This document shows, in pieces, positions 44,861-58,600 of a stretch of DNA of 64,000 bases. Position 1 is the first letter of the stretch, and every line of letters begins with the position of its first letter. The notes below the pieces were generated by a model. That model was not told the origin of the DNA and ran no database searches. It saw only the letters and a program-made list of their open reading frames with translations. Both the position numbers and the translations under genes were made by a program. The stretch spans positions 46,515,885-46,579,884 of the forward strand of contig CAIIXF020000001.1 in the NCBI GenBank assembly GCA_903813345.2, given 5' to 3'. The DNA is from Owenia fusiformis. Its lineage: Eukaryota > Annelida > Polychaeta > Sabellida > Oweniidae.

Positions 44861-46561
44861 TATCGGGGTTCGCGCATTATACCGAAACCCATTATACCGA
44901 CGCGCATTATACCGAAACCCATTATACCGACGTGCATTGTACCGAAAGGCGTTATACCGAATGCCATATATCACTGTTCCACAACTAGTTACTTTGACGG
45001 AACGTCAATGTAACAAAATGGATGAATTTAACGATGTTCCATGCGTTCTATTTTCATGATTCAAGTACTACTTTGAGGGGCATAGTAATAAAAAAATTAT
45101 CATCTAAAATGTCGTTAAACACAAAAAATGAAATTGGTCCGTCTAATAACCGAGAAATCAAGCATTATGTATTCTACTTTAAAACACGATTTTACAAACC
45201 AAAGGTTTACATGCATTTATTCATCGTGGTAAAGCATGGCTAGCCACACGTTAAGCACACCATTAGAAAGTTATTTTTGCGATTTTATATATCATAATGA
45301 TATTTACCAGAGCAAAATAGAATTAAACCTTAGAATGTCAATGATACACCCTGAAAGGATGTGGTACGTCCCTGCTCAACGCATTCCCAAAAAAGTCTGA
45401 TTCTATAGAATTGACCCTATCCATATAAATGGAAAAATAGATGGCATCATGGGTATAGGTAGGGCTAAATAACATGACAAGAGTCACTTATTTTCTTGAT
45501 TTAACAAGTAATTCCATTTGAATCAACTTAAAACACCATTAGAATGTAACTATATGGTATTATTGACATATGGATTGTGATTTCATATTAAAATTGTAAT
45601 CCTTGTAAGAGTAAATGAACTTTTGAAGGTTTTTCAACATTGTGTCAATTGGGGATTTAGCCTGACCATTTTTAGAAAACTTAAAATCTCTAGAATTTGA
45701 ATAAAGGTAAATAACAGTGCAAAAACTAAGTTGTTTTGATAGAAAATTACACACAGAATTCAAATAGAAGAAAATGTTAGTCTTTAGTGGTTAAAAATAC
45801 AGATCTCCTAAAATCTCTTTAAAACGAGACCTTAACGAGATTTCAAAGCTATATGGAAAAGCCACTCTCTGTACTTGTGTCCGTGCCTCATTTTGAGTAG
45901 CGAGTGTAAATTATTTTCGGAAACATGATTACGTTTTCCCTGTAATATGAATTGGAGATGTCTGACAAAATATGGATAGCCTAAAATATAAATTTTGTGT
46001 TTTTGAACATGCGGAAATATCTTAAACACTTGAAGTACAGTTCCATAATAGGTTGTTCAGTTTTCTTGTTTTTGTTCTACACAACACTTATGTTTAATAG
46101 CCACGCGTAATTATTAATAAGCGTAATCAGATTATTTCAAGTCGAAATAGCTTATTTTCCTCGACGTATCTACACAAATCTATTCACTTACCGTTATATT
46201 GAGCGATCTAGATGCGTCAATATTATAATTGTTTTAACTCATTGGCTTTAGTGGCCCGCGATACCTTTTACCCGTATTTCATTCATTTGAGACGCAATTG
46301 ATATATTGGCAACAAATCAAATGTTCTAAATGATTCTTCTTCAGTTTGGAATGTTTCTCCTACCCGATATTCAAAGATGTGCCTTAAATATTATACTTTA
46401 CATTGATCACGATTCTTGTACATCTGTCTCTACGACATTTGCAAGAGTTGTTGATTGCATTGCCTTGATCGTTGGTCGAACTTCGATTCCAAATAAATCA
46501 GATGTTTATCCAAGCAAATAATTGTAACAACTACATTATTTTTTAGCAGTTTTGACACCTA

Positions 46562-46930
46562 AGCAGGGTAGCCTAGTGGCGTAGACTGAGGCTACTTTGC
46601 GGTTGAACGTCGTGGGATACGGAGGTCCCGCGTTCGAGCCCCAGGTACGGAGTTGTTGATCATTGTCACTACGGACACCCGGTCCGAAGGTCCAACCGTT
46701 TACCGGCCCTTGGCATGGGTTGGTTCTCTGGCCGCTCTTGCCGGAGACAGATTGTGAGACTGTGGTTGGTTCCTCCACTAACGTGCTTTAGTAAACTCCG
46801 GGAGTCATATAGTATGGTAGCGGGCCCCCACCAAGGACAGTAGTGGAACGACGCGAATCGGTCCCAGTATGGTTGCCTTGCAACTGAAGAGACTCGAGGA
46901 AATCATGCCATTCGCAGTGACCCAGAAAAG
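46562..46930 (+). mobile_element. tRNA-derived SINE
   Basis: An A-box-like TAGCCTAGTGGC (46569-46580) and a B-box-like GCGTTCGAGCCC (46630-46641) mark an internal RNA polymerase III promoter. The body is clearly GC-richer than its surroundings and runs on through GGTTGGTTCTCTGG and GACGCGAATCGGTCCCAG into an AT-rich tail. The box spacing is longer than in a tRNA gene and no cloverleaf is apparent, so it is a SINE and not a functional tRNA. Confidence 0.72.
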
Positions 46931-48386
46931 ACTTTTGCTTCTTAATTTGACGTTTTAATTCATTTATTTACATACTTTATTCATATTACTTTCCAGGCAG
47001 TTATGATTTTTATTGGTCAAATGAATGAACGAGACATAGTGTATAGATACTATTAAATACATCTAGATAGTATCAAAACCATAATTCGATTTGTCGGACA
47101 TATAGATAAAAGAACAAATGAAAACACAACACACAATATCAATATCAATTGCAATATCAAAATCAAATTGAGAATCAGATGACCTGCTAAGTCTAGTATT
47201 GATATAGATATTAAAGGGATCATTTTAAACTGCCAATTAAAACTTGCTGTATTCAATGTTTCAAAATAATCAAACTGAAATATTGGGGAAAATAATTGAT
47301 ATTTCGTTTGTGGAATGAAAACTGATGATAGAGATAATATCAGTAGCCAAAAATTATAAGCAATTTAAACATGGAAATGATGCCAATTTAGAAGTATTAT
47401 ATGAAAAAAAATGTTTGTGAAATGGTTAGAAAATGAAATAACTTCAGAATTAATGGGATCATTGAGGCACACATTGATAAAAATCACACTTGGATTTGGA
47501 AAGATTTAAAGTAAAACAAATGAATGCGTTTCTCCATGACAACATATCTTGCTCTCTCTCCATGACAACAAGTTTTGGCCCCATCAGCACAAGATCGAAA
47601 ATATAGTAATTATCAAATTAGAAATGTGAAACTAATTTATATTTAATAGCACAATTATTTATTTCTACCAATGAAACAATACAGTATAAATAAATGTTTC
47701 TTCATTGAATACAGAATTTACCACAGTTAAATATATTTTATGAAGTACAGGGTTTACCATAATCAAACATAAATAACAGAATTATGACTTTATCCTCTAT
47801 GAAATACAAAAATTGATGGTTAACTGGAATTAAGTTTGTTTAGACGACCCCTCAATCTGAAACGCCTAGCATCAGTTAAAAAATTCTGGCCGCAGCTGAG
47901 ATGTTCAAAGATTTTAAATTAAGCTTCATCTGAAATTGCGCGATAAACTTTTAATTGAATATGAATATATAAAAAAACAGATTAACATCCAGTCTCATAT
48001 TAAAAAGTTGAAAGTTAAAATATTGTGGAAGTAAAATAAAAATGAATTTTTTAATTTTGAAGACTTGTCTGTTCAATGAAAACATGTATAATTTAAACCA
48101 AGGTGTATAATAAAGTAATATATAAACTATCTATTTTATATGCTGATACAGTAGAATTTTTCTTGGCTTTTCAACATAGCACCATATTTGACTTTTCAGG
48201 CTCCACTTTTATTATTCTATGCCTATATAATGTTACTGTGCACTATCATACATGTGCATTATCATGTGTCTACATGACGTTTTGAAAGAGTATAGAGCTA
48301 GATTCAAAGCACCGTTCTTGCGAGTTTCAAATGAAAATATTGAAAAACGCGCGAGTATGAGGACCGCAACTTTTTATGTCTACACT

Positions 48387-49413
48387 CACACCCGGTGATC
48401 GTGAATATGGGACGGAGGGGGGGGGAGCAGGCGATTTCTGCTAGGAAATTCAACAAATCTGGAAGATTTATTTTTTCAAGAAAAAGTTTACTATTGAATT
48501 GCTAAATGGATAGGCGCACGGTATGGTAGAATATGTTAGGTTTTCTGGGATTTTTTCTGAAACGATACGCATCTAAGGTATGAGATCTATTAAAAAAGGC
48601 GCAAGGCCATCAACAGGCACAAATCAACGTTTTTGCTATAAATCAAGCAACAATGGTCTGGACGACCTGTAATAAATACTTGTAAGTGATGTTATCATAA
48701 CTAAATTAATGTCATTGCTGAATTTATAAAATAAGTTTCCATATGTGAAATAAAAAATAATCGAAAATAATGAATTTGGGACGGAGGGGGGGGGGAGGGG
48801 ACGAAGGGGGGGGGAGCAATATGTATATAAGACATGATTAGAGATGTTTCGCGACTTTAAGTCATTTTACTCCAAATGTCCCCATTTTTCAGTCTCCAGG
48901 GGTATATCATCCAGTTTCTTACTAAGTTAATGAGTTAATTTTTCAAATACAAGAATTCGTGTGAAGTTGTTTCACTTTATAGAATTATTACTCCCCCCCC
49001 TCCGTCCCCTCCCCCCTCCGTCCCATTTTAATTATTTTCGATTATTTTTTATTTTACGTATGGAAACTTATTTTATAAATTCAGCAATGACATTAATTTA
49101 GTTATGATAACATCACTTACAAGTATTTATTACAGGTCGTGTAATCCATTGTTGCTTGATTTATAGCAAAAACTTTGACTTTTGCACGTTGGTTGCGTTG
49201 CGCCTTTTTTAATAGATCTTATATCTTAAAAGAGTATCGGTTGAAAAATAATCCTAGAATACCTAACATGTTTTATCATACCGTGCGCTTATTCAATTTG
49301 CAATTCAATCGTAAACTCTGTCTTGAAAAAATAATTTTACCAGATTTGTTGAATTTTCTAGCGGAAATTGCCTGCTCCCCCCCTCCGTCCCATTTTCACG
49401 ATCACCGGGTGTG
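48387..49413. mobile_element. 1,027-bp foldback element with long arms and 5-bp duplication
   Basis: Arms of about 430 bp (48387 to about 48820, and about 48985-49413) are inverted copies with around one difference per ten bases. The ends are CACACCCGGTGATCGTGAA and its complement. ACACT stands directly before (48382-48386) and after (49414-49418), a 5-bp duplication. Each arm holds GGGACGGAGGGGGGG runs, both near the outer end and at the loop. There is no transposase. Confidence 0.88.
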
Positions 49414-49759
49414 ACACTGACAAAAATGGTTAAGGCAATGTGCCGTCCCACTGGCACGCATTTCGGTACAACGCGCATCGGTAGGCCTATGTTGGTTTTC
49501 GGCACAATGCGCGTCGGTATAATGGGTTTCGGTATAATACGCGTCGGTATAATGAGGAGATCCCATTCATCATGTTTAGGGTCATTCTGACCATGTACAT
49601 TCTGATCCTGGTCATGTAAATGATATGTGGAAATAGTTAAATTAACTGGAGGTCTAAAACATGTCTAAAAATGCAGAATTTTTTTGTCATTTCCTGTTTT
49701 GTCATTTCCTGTTAAGTATCATGGCACCTTAAAGTAGATTGTAAATATTGTATTGTTTT

Positions 49760-52700
49760 TCTGATTCAGGCCTCGTAAAACTCAAAATGGCCACCTAATG
49801 TGGGATTTCGCAATAATTTTCTGATCTCTTAGAGAAGCATGACTATATTATACTCAAATTGAAGGAACTTTAGAGTAGATCACTATTATGGTATTGTTTT
49901 TTAAATTTGTGCCTCAGAAAATTCAAAATGGCTGCCTAGAGCAGGAATTCGCCATTACTTAGAGATATCTTTAAAGTATGGTTACATGATATAGACAGGT
50001 TCCAATTCAAATAATTCAAGTTTTTGAGGCATTTTTTAGAAAAAGCAACAGACCTATTTTTACTAGATCAGTTTTTCATGCTGATAAAGATATTAAAAGA
50101 TGACAGCTCAACGGGGTGGTCACGACACTAAATTTTGGCATTTTTACCCCCCTAGGAAAATATTCTAGGGGGTACTATGAAACTAGTTCATAACTCAAAG
50201 GATATGTGAGCTATTGTTCTGAGTTGTACACCATACATTGCTAGTACAAATATGAATACTATCCTAAAGTTATGGGTTGATACCCTTATTGGTCTCAGAA
50301 AAATATAAAAAACAGGAAAAAGATACGCAATTTTTGTCTTGCCAATTTTATATTTGTAGCTTCAAGCACAATATGAGAGCTTTAACAGCTCAAAGTAGTA
50401 TTTTAAAAACATTTCCAAGCTATGTGTGGTATTGTAATACATCTATTTTAGTTATGAAGTACTATTTTGTAATTTTAATATGACTTTATAGTGCCCTACC
50501 CCTGGAAAATTGAAGAAAGTGAATGTGGTGAATTTTATCATTTTGCAGCATTAAGTTAGAAACATGTATTGATAGACACCAAATCAATAAATTCATACCA
50601 TCATCAAATGTTAGGTGACATTCTAATTCATTTATTACTAGAATATAGGATAATAAGATATTTTATATGTAAGTTTTCAATTAAGTACATGTATCATAAT
50701 GAAATCTAGTGTAATCACATACTAGAGAGGTTGGCATACAGTCTGGACATTGACATAAAGTCTAAACATTATAATCATCAATTGATCTCATTTGAGCAAC
50801 TAGACTATGGTGGTCATCATGCACAAGTAATGTACAGTAGAACCTGCTAAGTGGAACACCTCTGTAAGTGGAACACCTCCCAAGTGGAACGCCTTTTCAA
50901 AGTCCCGTTTTAAAAACCCATTGACTTAATGTTAATTGAACCTGGAACACCTCCAAACTTGAACAGTGAACACCCCATATTGAAAAATTAACCTGCTAAG
51001 TGGAACAGTCAATTTCCATAGATTTCAATATTGATATATGTAAACAGAATTAATCTCCCTCAATGATATCTGGGTATGAAAACAGGTAATACTGTGATAA
51101 TTGGCAAATTAGGATTTTAATGGATTAACCTCCTGTAGAGGTCAACATGTGATGCAACCAACAATTAATTTGATAATCAGCAAATTAGGATTTCATAAGA
51201 TTTTCATTCAGAAAATTGGATTAACCTCCTGTAGAACTGGACACGTGATGCTACCACTAATTAATATCCCTTGCTGTTTGTTTCAAACTTAATAAGTAAG
51301 ATTAAAAATGTCATTTAAAAACAATTGAATTATTAGCAGTAGGAACAATTCATTAAAACTTAATTGCCTAATCCTTGTACCTGAGACTGGCACAATTAGG
51401 AGGATTAAGAATGTCAGAAAACATTTTTGGCAGAATGAGGAGGATTAAGAATGTCAGATACCTTTTTGAGTAAAATAAATGGATTATTAATGGTATATAC
51501 CTGCCCTGTAATGAAGGGAGAATCATATTTCCAATGATACATATAAATCCTATACTGCAATGATCTCAATATTTATTGAAGGAAGAGTAGATGGTAAATA
51601 TTACATTGTGACTGTACAGATTCATATAGGGTTTGTTGGGATTTGCTACTCCGTGGAGTTGCCGATTGCTAGTTATCAAACAGTAATATTTGAGGCAACA
51701 TGAGTAACTATTTTTGTTAATCAATATCAGTAATTTATTTTAAATATTAATTTTTTTACAATCAGTAGTAGACATAGTATTAAGACATATGTAAAATATT
51801 AAAACATGATGATTCCACATGAAATCCAAATCAGTAATGCACATCTTATACTGTATATATTATCAATATATATTTTAAGGGATTTGAACTTTGACAATTA
51901 AATCAGATACTGGCACCCCATATTTCAGAAACTGCAAAAACAACCTATAATTAAACCATTGATAGACTTAGATACATGCCTTTTATGGGAATATTACAGT
52001 TTCAAAAAAATTCTATTTTAAGGGTGTTCGCAAGAATATCATATATTTTTTAAAACATGTCGTGCCACTTTTGAGGCAAGAGTTTTTCAAGCTATGATGC
52101 AAACTTTCTTTTCTGTAAATACGAGACTATTGATGGTTCAAATTGCAGGGTGTAATTGTTTTTTTAATATGGGATCCTTCAAATCAGAGTTAGAGACATT
52201 AAGGACGTTATGAATATGTTTTGATAAGATATGTTGGGTTAAAAACTTTACTTGTGTGAGGTACATGTTTAAACACTGATATGTATAAAAGTTAGATTTG
52301 ACTAATGATACATTTTAATGAATGCCTACACCCCTCAAAAATCCAACAATAGGAAACCCCCGCCGAACAGCATTTTGAAGTATGTTTCTATTGGATGAAA
52401 AATTGGATGAATTTGTTACAATTCATAATTTTGAACATAAACAGGGTTTGACATGTGTATCAATTACCAAAAGTGGTCTTCCTATGGAGAGGATTTGCTA
52501 TATAGTTTTGAAATCCAGTTTAAGTCATATCATGTCGGAAGTTTAAGAGATTTGCCAAACGGTTGGGGGGGGGGTGTAATTCATTTTGAATGGTTTGATT
52601 CCTCATGAGTTATTGAACCAATCATTGCATTTCTGCAACTTGATAAAAACACATGGGGATCTTGAGGATTGGATTCACAGTATTTTTCACCATTAAATCA

Positions 52701-55570
52701 CTATAACTGATACATCGTTATTAAGTTATTAAAACAATACAAAAGAAAAAATTGTTTACTTTGGTGTATAACAAATACTAAAACGTCTATGTCTATGTAC
52801 AAATGGATAGTATATGTATATGAGTATAAAATCACATAATTCCGCACTGGGCACATAATTGTATATGTTGTTAACAAACAATGTACAATGTACATGTACC
52901 CAGTCCATCCCTTTCCAATATATCAAAGATGGTCAGCATTCATAAAAATATGAATCATTAATTGAAATGTTACTCATGTATAATTATTTCAAATGCCCTA
53001 TATAAAATCTTAAAATATTTCTTTGTTTCTGCTTCTGAATAATTGGATTTCTCATATATTTGCATTCCAAAACCTTTGTTAACGATAGTAAAGATTTCCA
53101 ATAATTTTAAATACTTAGACATTGTAAAACACATTATTTTCTAAACGTAAAGAATTTGAATAACACTTAAAAAATTCATATAAAATAAATTTCATAATTA
53201 GGCTAATGATTCATTATTTAAAAATTTCAAAGCTTCAAATTCCTCTGAAAAACATAACCATCATGATATATTACAGCAGGCCATGTGCTTGTCATAAATG
53301 CATTTTCTCTGGCAGTGTTTACTTTAAACACGAGTCTCTTTTTGGTCCCAAATTCGCTGTCCACTTAATTAATTTAGACATATTTTGCATCAAGTCCTTC
53401 ATTAAAACCACTCTTTCGCTAAGGGTAAATAAATATAGATGGCTCTAATAGCAGGACTTGATGCAAGAGCAGCACCACAGCCAGAACATGACAAAGTTAA
53501 AAAAAATTCTAAAAAACTGTAGCTTTTTTGGATCAAAAATGATAAAAATCTATATACAAAATGTAAATAAAATATAACATGTGCTTTTCAAAAAATGTTT
53601 CTGTCATTTTCAGTTCTGGCTATGGGCCTTATATTAAGGCTAATGGATTTTCAAATTATAGTTATAGTTCTAAATATGGAATACATGTGTTCGCTAATTG
53701 AAAGGGCCTAGTATGAAACTGTGTGAAAGTATGAATAAATGTACTTATATACAAAATGATTTAATAAATATACTACATGAGTAATATAAACAATGTTTTG
53801 AATGCTAAATAAGTGGAAACATCTGGTTTCTAACATGATCTCCCTTCATGGATGCGCAACATTGAGTCTTTAAAAAATCCACGGATAACGATACAATGCT
53901 TATTTTGTTTATAAAATATCAGTTTCGCTTCAGTTTCTGGAAAGGAAAAAGGTTGACATATTGTAGAATCGGGATATTAGGATATCCAGATAGTTCTGAA
54001 TGTCAAGAGAAATCCATTGTACAATATCAGTGCATTTTTCAATAGACTCAATTTTCTACATAAGTATACATAGGAGACAGTTTGGATATGTTAAAATAAT
54101 CAACTACACATATTATACAGATATTCTAATCCTACTGATATGTGCCTGGGAAACACACGTGAAAAACTTTCATACAAGCAAAACACAATTTCATCGCTTC
54201 ATTCTTAAATCTAAGATTGAAATACCAACTAAAACATTTTACATTGTAAAATTTAATATGACTAATTCTTTCATATTTACTGAATAATGAAATAATTGAC
54301 CACAATTTGTTTACAAACATACAAAAAATACCATAAGGTGAAAAAGCATCAAAACAACATAATCCCTTCCAATACTTTTACACAACAATTTAAATAAAAT
54401 ATTAAGGAAAGGAAAACTTGTTATCAAAGGAGGTATTTAACTATCATGCATTGAGGTTGTAAGTTTTTAATTGTCAGTTAAAGTAAAATAACATGCATGT
54501 ATAATGGAAAATGTACAAGAGCCCACTTTATATAATAATAGCACCATGGAGTGGACTGCTTACTACACAGTTTCAGCATAGCATCAAATTGTACATTGCA
54601 ATACTTTGGAATGACTATAAAATGGTTTAAAACATATACATCCTATATTATCTATCAGAGTATAAAATAAACAAAATGAACATCTTCTAATGTACAAACT
54701 ATATATAGTTATGATAATATTAGAGATCACAAAATTTATCCCAAAATGCATTGGGACTTTCCCTCCTGTGATCTGTGAACAAAAGTGTTCCTTAAATGGA
54801 GTCTGGTTACAAATGCATGATGGGACTCAACAACCTCATGTGCTGTGTGTGATCTTAATGTCTCTAAAAAGGAACATTTCCTAGACCAAAAGCTAAAACT
54901 AAAATTACATGGGGCATGGTCAATAGATCAAGATCTTTCAAAAAACAACATTTTTGATGTTGAAACAAAACAGAATGGGATTTAGCCCTTCCCATATTGT
55001 ACACAATCATGTCTTGCAAGATGTCAATGTTTTGACCCAAACCCATATATTACTAACCAACTATGTATAAATACTAAGAACTTTATAACCTCTTCTGCAA
55101 CCTACAACTAACAGGGTAATGTATCTAAGCAGTGCAAGTCAAAATCAACTGAAGTTCAGTGGTTCAAATCTACAACCTTAGAACTTCGAGTTCAATGGGC
55201 CAAATATACAATGTTATAACTTCCTCAGTCTAATTTTGATCTGAACTGTATAGGACTTCATTAAACTACTATTTATAAGATTGCTTTATATAAAACGACA
55301 ACATATGTAAATGCCAGTATTATCAGGTGAGGTAGATATATAGAATTCACAGCTGCCCCAAGACAATTGTGAAAAATGCAATCAATTAAAGTTGAATCAG
55401 ATATGATCAACGTATGTTTTACCAAAAGTTATTTTTCCATATTCTCCTTTTTTCAAATCTATGAACTGATAAACAAGCACAATCTAAACGTTAGTATATC
55501 ACATCCTGGATCTGGAATTATTTAATTGGCCATTGTTTTTTGTACTGTTATCTGATTGGTCAATGTTTTT
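49760..55570. other. Gene-free stretch between the nested block and the laminin gene
   Basis: No supported gene. At about 50837-51000 the phrase TAGAACCTGCTAAGTGGAAC begins a tract of GTGGAACACCTC repeats; it resembles the terminal region of pogo/jerky-type elements (CAGTAGAACCT after TA), but no second end was found. The remainder is AT-rich. Part of the right side could be an extended 3' UTR of the laminin transcript. Confidence 0.4.
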
Positions 55571-55650
55571 GTGCTTTTATTTGATTGGACAATTTGTTGG
55601 TGATGTCATCTGACTGGACATGGTGTTTTGTTATCTGATTGGACAGGAGC
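55530..55650 (-). repeat. Tandem repeat covering the laminin stop codon and early 3' UTR
   Basis: On the minus strand TGTCCAATCAGATAAC spans the last codons and stop of laminin (Cys-Pro-Ile-Arg-stop). Related phrases follow three more times at about 35-bp intervals (TGTCCAGTCAGATGAC, TGTCCAATCAAATAAA, TGACCAATCAGATAAC). The third copy makes an AATAAA at 55581-55576, a possible poly(A) signal 50 bases past the stop. Confidence 0.65.
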
Positions 55651-58600
55651 TGAGATGCACATCCACCAGTTGGTACATATTATACCAATCAGCCTCCTCT
55701 CCATTCACCTCCACATTCTTCATACAGCCCTCAAAGTATTCATTCGACTCAGTTGCCCCCTGAGGCTCAGAGAATACTGCAAAGTTACAAAAATAAATAT
55801 TGTGTTAATGTGTATGAGGATATACAATGTAGAAGAGGTTTCGCTGGACTTCAATGAAACTGGAAAAGCAACAACAACAGGGCATAAAGGTGGTAGGGCA
55901 TAAACACACCAAAGTATGTATTAATTTGACTAAGGAGAGAATACTGCAAAACGACATTAGTCACAGGGTATAAACACATCAAAGTATTCACTGGACTTCA
56001 GAGAGAATACTTCAAAGCAAAAATACTCATTGTGTCAGGGCCCTAACTTAACAATATAACACAAAAATAATTTCATCTGAGATGGGGTCAATCTTAATTC
56101 ACAGACATATTGTTAATAAAAAAGTTTTGGTTAATATGAGCTATACCTGGGTAGCCTCCGAAAAACAGGAGGTCAGAAGTGTCCAATGAAGGAACATCTC
56201 CATTTGTATCCATGGTAACAACTGATTTGCCGTCATCAACTTTGAGCACTAGTCGATCCCCACTGAATTGAGCTATCACTTGGTGCCAACGGCTGTCACA
56301 CAAAGCATATGGTGTCGTCATGTTTGACGTGGCACTGAACTTGCCATTCTTGTTTGTCATGCTGAACATTATCTGCAAATCAATAAAACAAAGGTGTGAA
56401 CGATGAAATGTATGCATGCTATGCACTAATTCAGGAAATTAAACTGATTTGTCATTTTTAGCTTGTAATGTCTAAATTCATGGATTTCCTTCATGCTGAG
56501 TAGAATGACCTAGCTGGACAAAAAGGCTGAACCTGTTACATGTAGGGGCACACCCTGAAGTTGTGCCTTCAGATGAGAATGTAGCTTATTCATAAATAAA
56601 AATACATGAATGACCATTTGCAAGTCCAAATACAATATCCACAATACCACAGTGATATAACATGGCAGAGAATAATTTGATATAACCATCACAATCTATG
56701 ATTAAAACACAGGCCAGGTACATTAACATATATTCTTCATTAACATATATTTTGTGTAAATATTCATAAAGGATTCTCGCTTGAACTTTTTATCTACTTC
56801 AATCATTAACATTAGTTTCCATCTGCTTTTTCATTTAAATTCACTGATTTTATTCTTTCACATTAATGCCCTTTAGTTTGAATTCACTAACCTTTCCATT
56901 GTGTAGACTTAGAGCCAGTGCAGGAGTTCCACTGGGGGAGGATATAGACAGTAGAATTCCATTCTGTTTGTGTGTACGGAATTCAAGCTTGATCATGAAG
57001 TCTGTACCAACATTATAGTTCTCTCCTGCAAAGAGAAAATATGAGTTAAAAAAGCCACATTTGATATATTTAAATACAATTACAGCATTTAAATGTATTT
57101 TAATTCGCATTTGATATTGACAAATGTGATTCAGAACATATTCACCACAACTAGAATGCATTATTTTTTTTATAAAAATTTTTTGCTATTTTAAATCAAG
57201 CAGCCATCTTGAAAATTTGTTCTCCACTTCTCGAGTCTTATTTCTCTCAGACATCAACATACAAAATTTGATACAAAACTGTTGACTGGTATTTGATTTA
57301 TCAAAGATTACATTTTTATGAATAATAGTGGCACTTTCAGCAGACATCTTGAACTTTTCTTCTTAGCAGCTAGAGCTCATTTGTCTCTAAGGCACTAGCA
57401 TATAAAATTTAACTAAATCCATCAACTGGTATTTGAGTTATTGCATGGATGGATGAATGAATGGATGGACAGACAGATAAATGGATGAATGGATGGACAG
57501 CTTTTCTATAACCCTAAAATCAGCTAAACAAGGTAGGCAGAGTATAATGAATACACTTTTGACCAGAGCCTCAATTAAAAAATTTGCCACTTCAATTTAA
57601 TTGATAGGAGACTAAACAAGGTCATTATTTAGAGCTAGAAAATGATCATATACATACTATATATAGCATAGGCATCTCCATTGAAATAGACTCCTTTCTC
57701 TGTGGTCTCATAACAAGATCCTATACCCATGATTGACTTAGAATTGGCTAGATCTATCTTTTCGTCATTCAGCACAAACTTGCGCATACAGCCCTTGAAG
57801 CTCTCAGGTTCCTGTAAAAAAGAAGAATAAAAAAATCAGTAATGCCTCAGTTTAAAAAGTCAATTCTGATTGGTCAAGAATGAACAATAGTGTTGAATGT
57901 TGACTGTGTAATCCAAACATATTCAAATCCTTGAACATGGAAATTATCTTAACTGTCGTCCTCTCATACAAATAATTGTATTTGAGTTATTAATTGTAGT
58001 TTAGGAGGGAGGGGAGGTAATCAAGTCAATCAAAATGTGAGTTAATTTTCATTTTAATGCCCAGAAGTTTTAGCTAAGAGTTACATGGTATTTACACCTA
58101 GTTTGATAAGATTTGATTCTACAAAAAATTCACAATTTAACAATGATATGGAGTTAGGTTGGCTACTAAAAATGGATTTACATCGTCCCTTCATTCTATA
58201 ATGGTTTTGATTAAAGATTGAACATAAATTGTCTACATTCAAAGCATGAAAGCTCCATCTCTGAGCATAACACATCCCCCTGCTGCTTATATGTTTGAAC
58301 TTACCAAACCAGATCTAAGCTCATAAATCTCTGGAAGACCTCCCACATACATGGGCGCTTGAACATCTATCTTCCTAGCAATTTTGTCTTGCTTTTCTGC
58401 ACCATTATCAACTTTTAGTGTCACTATTGTGCGATTTTTCTTCATTACAAGCTGGAATATACAAAGGAACATGTTTTTATGGCGTTATGGTAATTAGCTT
58501 GTTTATAACTATTCAATACATGTATTAGTGTATAAGTGACCACTATTTCAAAATCCCATGCTTTTACTTCAGCAAATGTTTTAATCCATCTGATTTTCCA

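Larger units (their letters stand above)
44866..49555. mobile_element. 4.7-kb element with TATACCGA tandem termini
   Basis: The left end (about 44871-44960) and right end (about 49456-49554) are inverted copies built from alternating phrases CATTATACCGAAACC and CATTATACCGACGCG. Such tandem termini resemble binding-site arrays of DNA transposons. The interior has no frame above 80 codons, so no transposase; the interior SINE and foldback are later insertions. The outer limits and target duplication are unresolved. Confidence 0.6.
44312..49732. mobile_element. Outer inverted-repeat pair bounding a 5.4-kb nested block
   Basis: The left arm (44312-44503) and right arm (49566-49732) are inverted copies. 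From outside inwards they share TTAAGGTGCCATGATACT, ACAGGAAATGAC, TTCTGCATTTTTAGACAT, ATCATTTACATGACCAGGAT, CATGGTCAGAATGACCCT and AACATGATGAA. Everything between (palindrome, TATACCGA element, SINE, foldback) has been inserted inside. No transposase frame was recognised. Divergence between the arms suggests an old element. Confidence 0.75.

Noticed and set aside
46562-46640. Possible functional tRNA gene
   Set aside because: A and B boxes are present, but the spacing is too long and I could not pair an acceptor or anticodon stem. It fits a tRNA-derived SINE head.
50837-51000. A complete pogo/jerky transposon
   Set aside because: Only one terminus-like phrase with GTGGAACACCTC repeats is visible; no opposite terminus or transposase could be found.
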